A DNA stretch of 64,000 nucleotides from Bradyrhizobium sp. AZCC 2262 (GCF_036924535.1 NZ_JAZHRT010000001.1:3472001-3536000); one strand, 5' to 3'. Positions 18,652 to 28,385 are shown, counted from the stretch's first letter. Program-made: numbers and translations. The notes: generated by a model not told the origin, from the sequence alone.

Positions 18652-18989
18652 ACGCCGCAACGTTGTTCGGGTTAAGTGGCGCAGCGCTGGTAGGCTTTGG
18701 ATTGTACGGGCTCGTCACAAATCCCGAACCGCTACGCAAGATACTGGCATTCAACCTGCTGGGAAGCGGCGTATTTCTCGTGTTCGGCGTCGTGTCCAGG
18801 AGAGCCGCCGCTTCCGGTCTCGGGGGTGATCCAGTCCCGCAGGCGATGGTCATTACCGCAATCGTTGTTGCCTTCGCAGCTACGGCCATGGCTATCGCAC
18901 TGGTGCTGCGACTTTTGCAGGAAACCGGCCGATCCACGCTCAACTCCGATAATCCTGGAGGCACAAATACGGACAGAGGCAACTCCTGA
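18648..18989 (+). CDS. mrpC: Mrp-type Na+/H+ antiporter subunit C (NuoK-like)
   Basis: 113-residue, three-helix protein homologous to NuoK. Visible features are GLYGLVTNPEPLRKILAFNLLG (the NuoK/MrpC cytoplasmic loop) and DPVPQAMVITAIVVAFAATA, the conserved DPLPQALVLTAIVI motif. It overlaps the start of mrpD by one base. Confidence 0.9.
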   Translation: MNAATLFGLSGAALVGFGLYGLVTNPEPLRKILAFNLLGSGVFLVFGVVSRRAAASGLGGDPVPQAMVITAIVVAFAATAMAIALVLRLLQETGRSTLNSDNPGGTNTDRGNS

Positions 18990-20521
18990 TGCCGGACGCA
19001 AGCGTCTTGCCCGACGCGACAACGACAGATGGGGCTCTCCTTGTTCTGGCAATCGTATTGCCGGCCGCGGGCGTTCTGTTGTCGTTCGTCCTCGGCGGGC
19101 GGTACGCTCAAAGGATTGCTTCCGTTCTGCTGCCCTCCGGCTTCTTCCTTGCAACGATCATCTTCGCCGACGTGTGGCAAAGCGGCCACCGGCTGGTCTA
19201 CATCGTTGGGGATTGGAAACCTCCGCTCGGGATTGCGTTGCGCGCCGACGGACTTTCGGCGGCGATGATGGTAGCAATGGCGATCGTGATTTGCGCGGTC
19301 GCCGTCTTTGCACACGCGGACTTCGGCACGCGCGCAGGGTCCGTCGAAGCCCGCGCGCCGTTCGCGTTCTGGATCCTGCTGATGGCGATCTGGGGGGCAA
19401 TGAATCTGATCTTCCTGGGCGGGGATCTGTTCACGTTATATGTCGCGATCGAGCTCCTCACCTTCGCCGCGGTACCGCTGGTCTGTCTCGATGGCCGGGC
19501 GGAGACATTGCAGGCCGCGCTACGATACCTGCTCTTCGCCCTGCTCGGCTCGATCCTCTATTTGGCCGGAACGGCCTTGCTCTACGGCAGCTATGCAACG
19601 CTCGACATCGTCCTGCTCTCCCGCCGGGTTCATATGGAGCCCGCAACACTTGTTGCCGCCACGCTGATGACCATCGGCCTCTTCGCCAAGACCGCTCTCT
19701 TTCCCCTGCATCTATGGCTTCCGCCAGCCCATGCCGGTGCGCCGGCGGCCGCCAGCGCGGTTCTGTCGGCTGTGGTGGTGAAGGGATCGTTCTTCATCGT
19801 CGTGCGGCTCTGGTTCGACGTCATGCCAGGAATACTCGGTCCAGCCGGCGCGCAACTGTTCGGTGCGCTGGGCGCGGCGGCCATTGTATTCGGCAGCGTC
19901 GTCGCACTGCGACAGCAGCGACTGAAGCTCCTGATCGCCTATTCGACGGTCGCGCAGATAGGCTACCTGTTCCTGATGTTTCCGCTCGCCCTCGACACGG
20001 TCTCAGGGCAGCTCCAGGGCAGCGGCGCTTTGACCGGCGGCATGCTTCAGGCGATATCGCACGCGACCGCAAAGGCGGCCATGTTCATGGCGGCCGGGCT
20101 CATCTATGCCACGCTCGGACATGATCGCATCGCCGAGCTCGGAGGGATCGCACGGGCGATTCCCATGACCATCTTCGCGTTTGCGCTCGGTGGAGTGTCC
20201 CTGATCGGGTTGCCGCCAAGTGGCGGCTTTCTGGCGAAATGGCTGCTGCTCGGGGCAGCGGTCGAAACCGGTCAATGGTGGTGGGCAATCGTGATGCTCG
20301 CGGGCGGCCTCTTCACAAGCGGCTATATGTTCATCGTGCTATCGAGCGCAGTTGCGCCGTCGAGTGCGCCTCTCAAGCTCCGCGTCGCTGTGCCGAGATA
20401 TCAGGAAGCAGCGGCGCTGGCGTTGGCGCTGACGTCGCTGTTGCTGGGTCTGGTCGCGCTCGGCCCTATCGATGTTCTCCAGGTTGGCCGCCCGGAGGCA
20501 ATAATGGGCGGGTCGCGATGA
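18989..20521 (+). CDS. mrpD: Mrp-type antiporter subunit D (Proton_antipo domain)
   Basis: 510-residue NuoL/M/N-like proton-translocating subunit with about 14 helices. Key markers are the TM5 Glu (TLYVAIELLTFAAVPLV), the TM7 Lys region (FAKTALFPLHLWLPPAHAGAP), AVVVKGSFFIVVR with the conserved Lys, and SHATAKAAMFMAAGLI. It is the first of two Proton_antipo subunits in the operon. Confidence 0.88.
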   Translation: MPDASVLPDATTTDGALLVLAIVLPAAGVLLSFVLGGRYAQRIASVLLPSGFFLATIIFADVWQSGHRLVYIVGDWKPPLGIALRADGLSAAMMVAMAIVICAVAVFAHADFGTRAGSVEARAPFAFWILLMAIWGAMNLIFLGGDLFTLYVAIELLTFAAVPLVCLDGRAETLQAALRYLLFALLGSILYLAGTALLYGSYATLDIVLLSRRVHMEPATLVAATLMTIGLFAKTALFPLHLWLPPAHAGAPAAASAVLSAVVVKGSFFIVVRLWFDVMPGILGPAGAQLFGALGAAAIVFGSVVALRQQRLKLLIAYSTVAQIGYLFLMFPLALDTVSGQLQGSGALTGGMLQAISHATAKAAMFMAAGLIYATLGHDRIAELGGIARAIPMTIFAFALGGVSLIGLPPSGGFLAKWLLLGAAVETGQWWWAIVMLAGGLFTSGYMFIVLSSAVAPSSAPLKLRVAVPRYQEAAALALALTSLLLGLVALGPIDVLQVGRPEAIMGGSR

Positions 20522-22149
20522 TTGGGCAAAGTACATTGCTGGCCAGCGTCTTCGTCGTGCCCCTCGGCATGCTGTTGGCATGCCTCTGGCCGCGGGCGCT
20601 GAACCGGATGCCTTCGTTGCTGGCGTTCGCCCCGATCCCGGCGCTGGCTGCGGTGCTGCTTGTCGCCTCTGATTCCTCGCTGGCTATAGGTTCGACACGC
20701 CTCCATTTGACCTTCGCCCTGGACCGTCCTGGAGCCATGCTGCTGGGCGTTTCGGCGCTGTTGTGGATCGCATCAGGTGCTTACGCTTCGCAGTATCTGC
20801 AGGGCCGGCCGAACCGCGGGCGATTCGTGGTGTGCTGGTTGATGACCCTGACCGGCTGCGTCGGCGTATTTCTGGCCGCCGACATGGTGGGCTTCTATTT
20901 TCTCCTCGCGCTGCTCACGCTCGGGGCCTGTGGCCTCGTCATCTACCACGAAACGCCCGGCGCATGGCGCGCCGGCGCGGTCTATATCGGGCTCGCCCTA
21001 CTGGCCGAAGCCCTCCTGCTGATGGCCTTCGTGCTACTGGCGGCGCAAATCCCGGGCGATAGCCTGTTAATCCGCGACGCCGCGGCAGCGCTGCCGACCT
21101 CGCCCCAGCGCGATCTGATACTTGCCCTATTGATAGCCGGCCTCGGCATGAAGGCAGGCCTGGTGCCATTTCACTTCTGGATGCCACTGGCATATTCGGC
21201 GGCGCCGACGCCGGCTTCCGCTGTGCTGAGCGGTGCGGTCGTCAAGGCAAGCATCCTTGGAATGATCCGGTTTTTACCGCTCGAAACCGCGCTGCCCGAC
21301 TGGGGCACGGCACTCGCCGCCGCAGGACTTTTTGCCGCGCTGTACGGCGTCGTGATCGGAATTACGCAACGCAATCCCACGGTCGTGCTGGCGTATTCAA
21401 GCGTGAGCCAGATGGGATTTATCGTCGCGATCATCGGGATGGGAATGCTGGCAGGGGACGGCCGCGCCGCATTGGCAGCGGCCTTCTATGCCGCGCACCA
21501 CGTCCTGGTGAAAGGCGCGCTGTTCCTGTCCGTGGGCGTGATCGCCGCAACCGGCAGCCACCGGCTATGGCTGATGCTGCTGCCCTCGGCAATCATTGCG
21601 ATCGGCCTCGGCGGCCTCCCGCTTACCGGCGGCGCATTGGCAAAATTCGTTGCCGACGAGCTGCTGGGGGACAGTACCGCGAGCGCAATTGCAACGCTGT
21701 CTGCGGTCGGCACGACCCTGCTGATGTTGCAGTTCTTGCGCAGCCTTGCGAAGTCGGCGTCGCAAGATCCGCAAGCGACGGCAGCCGCCGGACTTGTCTG
21801 GCCGTGGCTGGCGACCGCATTGGTTTCGCTCGTCGTGCCGTGGACGCTGTATCTGACGGTCCCGAGCGGAACTCTGCCCGACCCGCTTTCTCCTGCGGTG
21901 CTATGGAAAGCGCTTTGGCCAGTTCTGCTCGGTGCCGGGCTGGCAATTGCGCTGTGGCGTTGGTGGCGTTCGTTGCCACGCATTCCCAAGGGAGACATCA
22001 TTGTGGCACTGGACGGCGGAATGCAGATGGCTGTCACGTGGGGCAAGGCGCTCGGACGAATGGACAGCGTTCTTCGTCAGTGGCCCACAGCCGGCGTGTC
22101 ATTGCTTATGGTGACCATCGCGTTGGGTGCAGCGGTATTCGCGCGGTAA
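20518..22149 (+). CDS. Second Proton_antipo subunit (MrpD/HyfB-like)
   Basis: 543 residues from the ATG at 20518, which overlaps the mrpD stop (ATGA). Contains the Proton_antipo core: GLGMKAGLVPFHFWMPLAYS, SAVLSGAVVKASILGMIRF, YSSVSQMGFIV and AHHVLVKGALFLSVG. The LPLTGGALAKF region near the end corresponds to the later helix pair of MrpD. The operon therefore has two antiporter-like subunits but no N-terminal MrpA domain of normal size; this protein presumably fills that place. It is the last gene of the operon. Confidence 0.82.
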   Translation: MIGQSTLLASVFVVPLGMLLACLWPRALNRMPSLLAFAPIPALAAVLLVASDSSLAIGSTRLHLTFALDRPGAMLLGVSALLWIASGAYASQYLQGRPNRGRFVVCWLMTLTGCVGVFLAADMVGFYFLLALLTLGACGLVIYHETPGAWRAGAVYIGLALLAEALLLMAFVLLAAQIPGDSLLIRDAAAALPTSPQRDLILALLIAGLGMKAGLVPFHFWMPLAYSAAPTPASAVLSGAVVKASILGMIRFLPLETALPDWGTALAAAGLFAALYGVVIGITQRNPTVVLAYSSVSQMGFIVAIIGMGMLAGDGRAALAAAFYAAHHVLVKGALFLSVGVIAATGSHRLWLMLLPSAIIAIGLGGLPLTGGALAKFVADELLGDSTASAIATLSAVGTTLLMLQFLRSLAKSASQDPQATAAAGLVWPWLATALVSLVVPWTLYLTVPSGTLPDPLSPAVLWKALWPVLLGAGLAIALWRWWRSLPRIPKGDIIVALDGGMQMAVTWGKALGRMDSVLRQWPTAGVSLLMVTIALGAAVFAR

Positions 22150-22531
22150 ATTGCGCAGAATCGCCGGGCGAGCACCCTATCCCGGCTATCGGCAAGGAGC
22201 AGACGCGCCGCCGCGCGCTCCGCTTCAACTCTGCCGACGATTCGAGTCATCCGATGTGACGGGAGCTTCCGCGAAGGACTACACCCACCGCCAGCCGCAG
22301 CGGCAACGTCCAATCGGGGTATTCATCCGGAGAGGTCAGGGTTTTTTCCTATCAACTCGCGCGCAAGACATCGGCATCATATGACAGGTCGAGTTCGGCA
22401 GATCCTGCTTCGGTTTCCGTGAGTATACTATCATGCGGATTAATTGCGCACGACGACGGTACACGGCGCGCGGTTTCACTTTCCAGCTCATCTCCGTAAT
22501 CACCCATCTGGTCTCGTTGGCGGGGGCGGCA
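22150..22531 (+). other. Intergenic stretch after the Mrp operon
   Basis: This 380-base stretch lies between the Mrp operon and the DUF992 gene. I see no convincing gene, hairpin with a U tract, or repeat. An in-frame extension of the DUF992 gene covers its last 100 bases but lacks a ribosome-binding site. Confidence 0.35.
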
Positions 22532-23005
22532 ATGTCCGGCATTCGCATGCGGACGATCGTATGCGTATTCCTGGCCGTTCTTTTCGGCGCGGCAACCGCG
22601 CAAGCGCGGCCGCCTTTTCGAGTCGGCGGGTTGACATGCAGCACCGGTCCCAGGGTCGGCCTGGTCCTGGGTTCACGGCAGGATATGCGATGTGTCTTCG
22701 TTGCGAGCGCAACGGGACAACAATACGTCTACACAGGAACTATCAGGCGCCTTGGCGTCGATATTGGTGTGACAAGAGGGGGAACGCTATTCTGGGCTGT
22801 TTTTGCGCGAAACAGCCAAATCGGCCGAGGCACGTTAAGGGGAAGTTACGTCGGCGCCAGCGCCAATGTTGCCGTTGGCCTGGGTCTGGGCGCCAAGGTG
22901 CTGATCGGCGGATCCCGCCGCACGATAACGTTGCAGCCGCTGTCGGTCGAAGGCCAGATCGGAGTTAATGTGGCGGTGGGCGTGGCGAATCTCACACTCC
23001 GATGA
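22532..23005 (+). CDS. DUF992 family exported protein
   Basis: 157 residues from the ATG at 22532 (MSGIRMRTIVCVFLAVLFG), a signal peptide ending AATAQA. The mature part matches DUF992: GGLTCSTGPRVGLVLGSRQ, DMRCVFV with two cysteines, RLGVDIGVTRGGTLFWAVFA and a glycine-rich C terminus (GASANVAVGLGLGAKVLIGG, LQPLSVEGQIG). Periplasmic, predicted beta-rich, function unknown. A later ATG five codons on is possible. It converges on the hydrolase gene that follows. Confidence 0.85.
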   Translation: MSGIRMRTIVCVFLAVLFGAATAQARPPFRVGGLTCSTGPRVGLVLGSRQDMRCVFVASATGQQYVYTGTIRRLGVDIGVTRGGTLFWAVFARNSQIGRGTLRGSYVGASANVAVGLGLGAKVLIGGSRRTITLQPLSVEGQIGVNVAVGVANLTLR

Positions 23006-23058
23006 CGAGTGCCTGGCTTTGGGCGTTGGACCAGCCGCAAGAATGCAGATCGGATCAC

Positions 23059-24537
23059 CTATTGAATTGGCCGAACGCCGCTTTCCAAAGCGGGAATGCC
23101 CTCGCCGATCCGGTCAGTCATATACGGGAAGAACGGGTTTGACGATGCCCGCATCAGCGAGTCGAGGCTGGCGATCAGGACATTGCGTTCGCCTCGGGGC
23201 GCCAGGGTGCCGAGATTTTCTCCGAAATTCTCGGTCGGATCCGGCTCGGCCCCATACAGAGCGTCGCTGACCGGAAACGGCAACGCGACGTGTGACAGTG
23301 AATAGAACCCCCGCGGATACGATAACCCGAGGGGGCGCGACTTCTCGACGCCGCTGCCGGCCTCGGTAACGCGCTCGATCACATCGTCACTATCGTCTTT
23401 GGCGTTGGTAATGACTGTGAGGCGATAGCGTCGCGGACCGCTCGGTACGATACGCGCCAGTGCGGTGTCGGCGCTGGAGCGGAGCAAAGGGCCGAACTTG
23501 GCCGTGCGATTAACATCGAACAGCACCAACTCGTGGCCGTTCTCGGGAAGCTGCGCATAGAGCGCCGATACAATGGCCCGGGTGCTCACCGTGAAATCGA
23601 TCAGCGATTGAAAGGTGAGGATCGGCGGCAACTGTCCTAGTTTACCTTCGCGGGCATAGCGAGCGATCCGCTCCTGCAGATCTCGAGTCAGACGATAGGA
23701 TTGGCGCGCGCCGTTAACAGGAAACGAATTGTATTTGAACGGATTGAACTCGGGCACGATGCCGAGCCATGCTGCCTTGGCGAAGGCGGGCAAGATCGCC
23801 GGCAGGCCTGCCAGGCCGGCATAGCGTGCAGCGCGTGTGATACCGACCATCGGCGAAATCAATACCAGGCGGTCCGGCCGCGCCAACTTTTCGTCGCTGA
23901 GGGAATCGAGCGCATAGATCAAAGCTAACGCACCGCCATTGGAGAAGCCAACCAGATGCAACGGCGCGGACGGCTCGGTGCGGCTGCGTGCTTCGCGTAC
24001 CGCCAGCCGCGTCGCCGCCATCCAGTCTTCCCACTCCACGTCGGTCAGGGCGGCCGGAACGGTGCCATGCGCCGGCATCCTCGGCACAACAGCCACAAAG
24101 CCGCGATCGCGATAGAAACCTGCGATATGGCGCTGACTGTAGGGAGAATCCGTCAGCCCATGCAGAAGCACGACAGCACCGACCGGCCTTCCCTTCGGCT
24201 CGAGCACAAAGGACCGATTGAAATCCTGCACAAAGTGCCCCGGATAGACCGGACTGCCCTCAAAATACCGATTGGCCGGCACACGATCGGCCGCATCGAG
24301 CTTCCGCGAAACCTCGCGCTGGACGTCGTCGAAGATCTTGGCCTCAGCCGCCAGATATTCCGTCCAATTGGCCGCATCGAGCTTTTCCCTGCTCAGTTCA
24401 TGCGGAACATGGGTGTGCCAAGGTTCGAGTGGCAATCCCCTCTGCGTGTCATAGATGCGGACGGCAAAGAACGTCAGCAGGGACACGCAGAGCAACGCCC
24501 CCGTGATTTTCACATATTTGAATACTTTCGCTCGCAT
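23059..24537 (-). CDS. Alpha/beta hydrolase with N-terminal membrane anchor
   Basis: 492 residues from the ATG at 24537, with GGAGAG upstream. A membrane segment (ITGALLCVSLLTFFAVRIYD) precedes an alpha/beta-hydrolase fold. The oxyanion strand reads VVLLHGLTDSPYS, and the nucleophile elbow is HLVGFSNGGALAL (G-x-S-x-G with Ser at about residue 200). FYRDRGFVAVVPRMPAHG resembles monoglyceride-lipase-like hydrolases. The protein is longer than most of that family because of the C-terminal extension after residue 330. Substrate unknown; probably anchored in the inner membrane facing the periplasm. Confidence 0.75.
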   Translation of the reverse strand: MRAKVFKYVKITGALLCVSLLTFFAVRIYDTQRGLPLEPWHTHVPHELSREKLDAANWTEYLAAEAKIFDDVQREVSRKLDAADRVPANRYFEGSPVYPGHFVQDFNRSFVLEPKGRPVGAVVLLHGLTDSPYSQRHIAGFYRDRGFVAVVPRMPAHGTVPAALTDVEWEDWMAATRLAVREARSRTEPSAPLHLVGFSNGGALALIYALDSLSDEKLARPDRLVLISPMVGITRAARYAGLAGLPAILPAFAKAAWLGIVPEFNPFKYNSFPVNGARQSYRLTRDLQERIARYAREGKLGQLPPILTFQSLIDFTVSTRAIVSALYAQLPENGHELVLFDVNRTAKFGPLLRSSADTALARIVPSGPRRYRLTVITNAKDDSDDVIERVTEAGSGVEKSRPLGLSYPRGFYSLSHVALPFPVSDALYGAEPDPTENFGENLGTLAPRGERNVLIASLDSLMRASSNPFFPYMTDRIGEGIPALESGVRPIQ

Positions 24538-24821
24538 GATCGAAACTCTCCAACCGCGATGATGCTGTGGAAGACCGCCAGGAAGCAACCGGGAATGTCC
24601 CGCTGAGATCAGCTTCGCACCCGCACTCGCATCACTTTAGAAGGAGCGGAACATCGAACCCAGGGCAATAACCGCCACCGGGCGATGAGAGCGCTGACAA
24701 TGCCAACCATGACAATATCGAGACAACTTTCGCGATGCGTCGAGCCACAAACGGCGAGCAGCGTCACGACAGCCGCATTGTGCGGCAAGCTGATGGGGCC
24801 AAACGCTTCGGATATCCGAAA

Positions 24822-25526
24822 CTAAACCAGGGCGACCTTCCCTGTGGGAAGATCATATACTGCACCGACCACGCGGAGCTTCTTGTTGGCCACCATCTCC
24901 GCCAGAATCGGGGTTGCCTGTTCCAGTCGCTTCACATTATGGCGTACATTTGCAACAACCGCGCGCTGCTCAATATCCGGACCGGTTTTTTTCATTTCCT
25001 CTTCAATACCCGGTTTCATGGCCCGCACCAGATCCGCGATGTGCCCGGGCAAATCATTGCCTTTCTGAAGTGCCGCCACGGTGGCATTGACCGCACCACA
25101 ACTGCTGTGGCCGAGCACCATGATCAACTTGGTGCCAAGCACTGCAGCACCAAATTCCAAACTCGCAAGACCCTCGGTCGTTACGAAATTGCCTGCAAGG
25201 CGCACAACAAACAGATCCCCTGGTCCTTGATCAAAAGCCAGCTCGGGTGCGACCCGCGAATCTGCGCAGCCTAAAATTGCTGCAAAGGGAGCCTGACCAA
25301 GCCCTCGGCTCGCGCGTCCAGCAGAGAAATCCCGTTCGCGCGGCTGGTTCGCCACGTAGCGCTCATTGCCTTCAGTCAATAGTTTCAACGCTGCATCCGG
25401 CGTGTCGGCGGCTGACACGGGCTGAGCTCGAGCAACACGCCCGACGAGAGGAAGCGTTGCGAGTGCAGCGCCGCCCAGCAGCAGCGACCGACGGTTGGGA
25501 CCTGCTTGCGAACAAGAATCGCACAT
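24822..25526 (-). CDS. Beta-class carbonic anhydrase, Tat-exported
   Basis: 234-residue beta carbonic anhydrase interconverting CO2 and bicarbonate. The zinc ligands and dyad are visible: Cys-x-Asp-x-Arg in ILGCADSRV, then His and Cys in LGHSSCGAV, with conserved GDLFVVRLAGN. The N terminus is a twin-arginine signal (NRRSLLLGGAALATLPLVG), so the enzyme is expected in the periplasm. Its position on an island with urease, a nickel transporter and an Mrp antiporter suggests handling of inorganic carbon or pH released by ureolysis (inference). Confidence 0.92.
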   Translation of the reverse strand: MCDSCSQAGPNRRSLLLGGAALATLPLVGRVARAQPVSAADTPDAALKLLTEGNERYVANQPRERDFSAGRASRGLGQAPFAAILGCADSRVAPELAFDQGPGDLFVVRLAGNFVTTEGLASLEFGAAVLGTKLIMVLGHSSCGAVNATVAALQKGNDLPGHIADLVRAMKPGIEEEMKKTGPDIEQRAVVANVRHNVKRLEQATPILAEMVANKKLRVVGAVYDLPTGKVALV

Positions 25527-25607
25527 AAGATTTATCCTTCCCTATTTTCATTTTTCCCCATTGCCCTCCCCGCCTCCATTCGCTCCGCGCTTCCAAAACC
25601 CCATGCT

Positions 25608-26321
25608 TTAGCGGCGCCCGCCCATCAGGCGCAGCAGCATCATGAAAAGGTTGATGAAGTTGAGGTAGAGCGAAAGCGCGCCCATCACGGCCTTGCGGCC
25701 TGCCAAAGTGGCGTCATCGCCAGGATCGTACATCCCCCTGATCCGCTGGGTATCGTACGCCGTGAGGCCCGCAAAGACGCCAACGCCGATGATGGAAATC
25801 ATCCAGTCCAGCCCGCTCGATCTCAGGAACATATTGACCAGGCTCGCGATAATGATGCCGATCAGACCCATGAACAGGAAAGTTCCGAATCCCGACAGGT
25901 TTCGCTGGGTGGTGTAGCCCCAGATGCTGAGCGCGCCGAAGGCCGCCGCCGAGATAAAGAACACTCGCGTGATCGAGGATTGCGTGTAGATGTGAAAAAT
26001 GGTCGACAATGAAACCCCGACCAGGGCCGCATAGACGAAGAACAGCGCTCGCGCAGCTTCCGCTGACAACGTATTGATCCGGGCGCTGATAAAAAACACC
26101 AACCCCAGCGGCGCCAGTATGAACACCCACATCAGCGGATTCTGAAGTAATTCAGGGCCGGTGAACTGATAGGTAAGAAACGCGACAACGCCGGTGAGGC
26201 CAACACCCGCGGCCATGTAGTTGTAGACGCGCAGCATGTAAGCGCGCAGGCCGGCGTCTATCGCGATGGCGCCGTCGGCGGGAAGGCCGGAAGCAGCTAC
26301 ATTTCGATCGTAATCCGACAT
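25608..26321 (-). CDS. Bax inhibitor-1/YccA family membrane protein
   Basis: 237 residues from the ATG at 26321 (MSDYDRNVAASG), preceded by GGGAGGA. About seven membrane helices. Family markers are RAYMLRVYNYMAAGVGLTG, VGVSLSTIFHIYTQSSI and GLTAYDTQRIRGMYD near the C terminus, which holds the conserved acidic residues of the BI-1 calcium/proton-leak pore. BI-1 homologues in bacteria are proposed pH-gated calcium leak channels or modulators of membrane proteases. It is 81 bases from the carbonic anhydrase gene and on the same strand. Confidence 0.9.
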   Translation of the reverse strand: MSDYDRNVAASGLPADGAIAIDAGLRAYMLRVYNYMAAGVGLTGVVAFLTYQFTGPELLQNPLMWVFILAPLGLVFFISARINTLSAEAARALFFVYAALVGVSLSTIFHIYTQSSITRVFFISAAAFGALSIWGYTTQRNLSGFGTFLFMGLIGIIIASLVNMFLRSSGLDWMISIIGVGVFAGLTAYDTQRIRGMYDPGDDATLAGRKAVMGALSLYLNFINLFMMLLRLMGGRR

Positions 26322-26385
26322 GGTCTTGTTCCTCCCTGATCCCGACGACCCGCTTCTCACCGAAGCCATAGGCCAAATCTGCCGA

Positions 26386-26676
26386 TCAATCGGATTTCTG
26401 TTGTTGCTGGCGCAGCCGAATATTGCGCTCGCTCTTCCCTCGCGGCAACGCAGTCGTGTGCGGCCGTCGGCTGCGGACTCGATGCGACCTTTGCGGGCTG
26501 GCATTCCTGGCAGCAGTATCGTCCACGGCCGCGGTACGGACATCGTCCATGACAGTATCGGTGACCATTCTCAGACTGCGCTCAATGGAGGTGCTGGGTT
26601 TCGCGGCCGCGGCGAACGCCGCGCATATGACCACCGTCCCTACACCCGCTACCACAGTGAGGCGCTTCATGACCAT
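26386..26676 (-). CDS. Small hypothetical exported protein
   Basis: 96 residues with an N-terminal signal peptide (MKRLTVVAGVGTVVICAAFAAAA). The rest is basic and low in structure (HRVRSRRPHTTALPRGKSE). GGGAGCGAA precedes the first ATG. No family recognised. It lies nine bases from the membrane protein gene upstream, so both may be one transcript. Confidence 0.45.
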   Translation of the reverse strand: MVMKRLTVVAGVGTVVICAAFAAAAKPSTSIERSLRMVTDTVMDDVRTAAVDDTAARNASPQRSHRVRSRRPHTTALPRGKSERNIRLRQQQQKSD

Positions 26677-26685
26677 TTCGCTCCC

Positions 26686-27315
26686 TTAGTCATTGGGGCT
26701 CCCTCCCGTCATGGCCTTTGCCTGATCGGGAAATGCGGCCTTCTTGCGCTCGGAGGCCGCTGGATGCGCATCGCCCCAATAGGACCAGAACGCCATGGCG
26801 AGCCCGACAAAGAATACCACGGCCAGAATCAAAAACAGCGCGGATTGCTTGACCCATGAGATCGCCGGAACCGCCAGCGCCAACGCAAGGCCGAGAAAGC
26901 CGATTTGAAGCGACACCAGGTGGACACCGGCGAGGAACGTACCTAGCGCCAGCAATATGAGAAGGACGAGACCGGTGGCCAGCGTAGGTAACACCTGCTG
27001 CACGCCCGAAAACAGCATGATGTTCATCGTCACGAGAACAGCCAGCCAATGCAGCGCCTGAGTCCACATCAGTCGAACGCGAGCCTGCTTGTCCTCGAGC
27101 TCCGACCATTGGGTAATGACGCATACGAGGCCCATCGCGATGGCCAAAAACTCCCAATAGCCGACAAGAGGCCGCTGCGAAATGTTGGTATAGGCCACGC
27201 CCCCGATTGCCAGCACGAGTATGGCGAGGAAGGGCAGCTGTCGGCGAACCAGCCTGATCGTACTGGCGCTATGATCCCCAGTATTGTGACCTGACGACGC
27301 ATCAAGTTCAGTCAT
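26686..27315 (-). CDS. Polytopic membrane protein, unknown function
   Basis: 209 residues from the ATG at 27315 (MTELDASSGHNTG). About six hydrophobic segments, for example LPFLAILVLAIGGVAYTN, EFLAIAMGLVCVITQ, ALHWLAVLVTMNIMLFSG and ALFLILAVVFFVGLAMAFWS, with a charged C-terminal tail. No family recognised with confidence. It is followed by the 96-residue gene after a few bases. The earlier in-frame extension looks non-coding. Confidence 0.6.
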   Translation of the reverse strand: MTELDASSGHNTGDHSASTIRLVRRQLPFLAILVLAIGGVAYTNISQRPLVGYWEFLAIAMGLVCVITQWSELEDKQARVRLMWTQALHWLAVLVTMNIMLFSGVQQVLPTLATGLVLLILLALGTFLAGVHLVSLQIGFLGLALALAVPAISWVKQSALFLILAVVFFVGLAMAFWSYWGDAHPAASERKKAAFPDQAKAMTGGSPND

Positions 27316-27548
27316 GAGCAATACAATTGCGGTATCTGCCCGTCTGTTCGCGGTCGTAGACCTGCACGCGTGTCTCCACGCCGCACCGACGATATTTCCG
27401 CGAGACTGCGCCACTGCCGCACCGCGCGGCATCAGATGATCACCTTAGTGGAGACCAGAAATTACCCTGAAAGACAAATGCTGCCGCCTGTGTTCTCCGC
27501 CTGAATGGACTCCTGCCGGAGCGGACGAGAGCGGCGATGCGCACGGCG

Positions 27549-28385
27549 TCAATGAGGTTCCCAAATCGGCGCGTCGGTGAACAGGCCGCCCTCGGCAAAA
27601 CCGATGCCGTAGATGAGGACCACCCCGAAGGAGAAGCTGACCAGGCCCGATGCCACGCGGAGCCGCCAATTGAATTTCGGCAGATTGACAGCCGTGAACG
27701 CAAACGGCGCCGACAGGATCAGCGTGATCAGCATCATTCCGCCGATAGTGCCGAGCCCGAACAGCAGCAGATACCCGAGCGCGGCCACCGGTTCGCGGAT
27801 GATCGACAGGATCATCAGGGCGACGGCAGCCGACCCTGCCAGGCCGTGCACGAGGCCGACCACGAAGGGTCGCAGCCAGTCATAGAGCGCAGTCCTACCG
27901 AGCCCGCTGCGGTCGAGCCGCGCCAGCGGCGTGTGCCCCTCGGCGTGCCCGTGCGCGCCGGGGCCGTGACCGTGCTGGTGCCGGAGCACGTAGTCGCCGT
28001 GCGTATGGAGGTGATCGTGGAGGTCGAGCTCCCGTCCGGCGGAGACGCCCGCATGCGCATGGGCGGCGCGGGCGACGCGGCCCATGCCTGTCAAGGTGAG
28101 AATGCCGAGCAGGACCAGCATGATGCCGACGGCGAATTCCATCGACATGCCGAGCCGCGGGGGAATGACGACCCCGAACACGATGATTGCCGTACCGACC
28201 GCCATGACCGTGACGGTGTGCCCGACGCCCCAGGCGGCCCCGATCAGCGCTGAGCCCGCAACGCTGCGCTCGCGGCTGACGATCGTCGCAATGGCGACCA
28301 CGTGGTCGGCGTCGGTCGCATGCCGCATCCCGAGGAAGAAGCCGAGAAACAGGAAGGACACGACGTTCAGGGCGGCTCCGGTCAT
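27549..28385 (-). CDS. Nickel/cobalt transporter (NiCoT/UreH-like)
   Basis: 278-residue membrane permease. The metal signature His-x4-Asp-His is visible as RHATDADHVVAI in the first helices. A cytoplasmic or periplasmic His-rich loop lies at about residues 120-155 (HDHLHTHGD, RHQHGHGPGAHGHAEGH), and LVHGLAGSAAVALMIL carries a further conserved His. It is divergent from ureABCEFGD with 268 bases between, so it most likely supplies nickel to urease. The specificity for Ni versus Co cannot be read from sequence. Confidence 0.85.
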   Translation of the reverse strand: MTGAALNVVSFLFLGFFLGMRHATDADHVVAIATIVSRERSVAGSALIGAAWGVGHTVTVMAVGTAIIVFGVVIPPRLGMSMEFAVGIMLVLLGILTLTGMGRVARAAHAHAGVSAGRELDLHDHLHTHGDYVLRHQHGHGPGAHGHAEGHTPLARLDRSGLGRTALYDWLRPFVVGLVHGLAGSAAVALMILSIIREPVAALGYLLLFGLGTIGGMMLITLILSAPFAFTAVNLPKFNWRLRVASGLVSFSFGVVLIYGIGFAEGGLFTDAPIWEPH

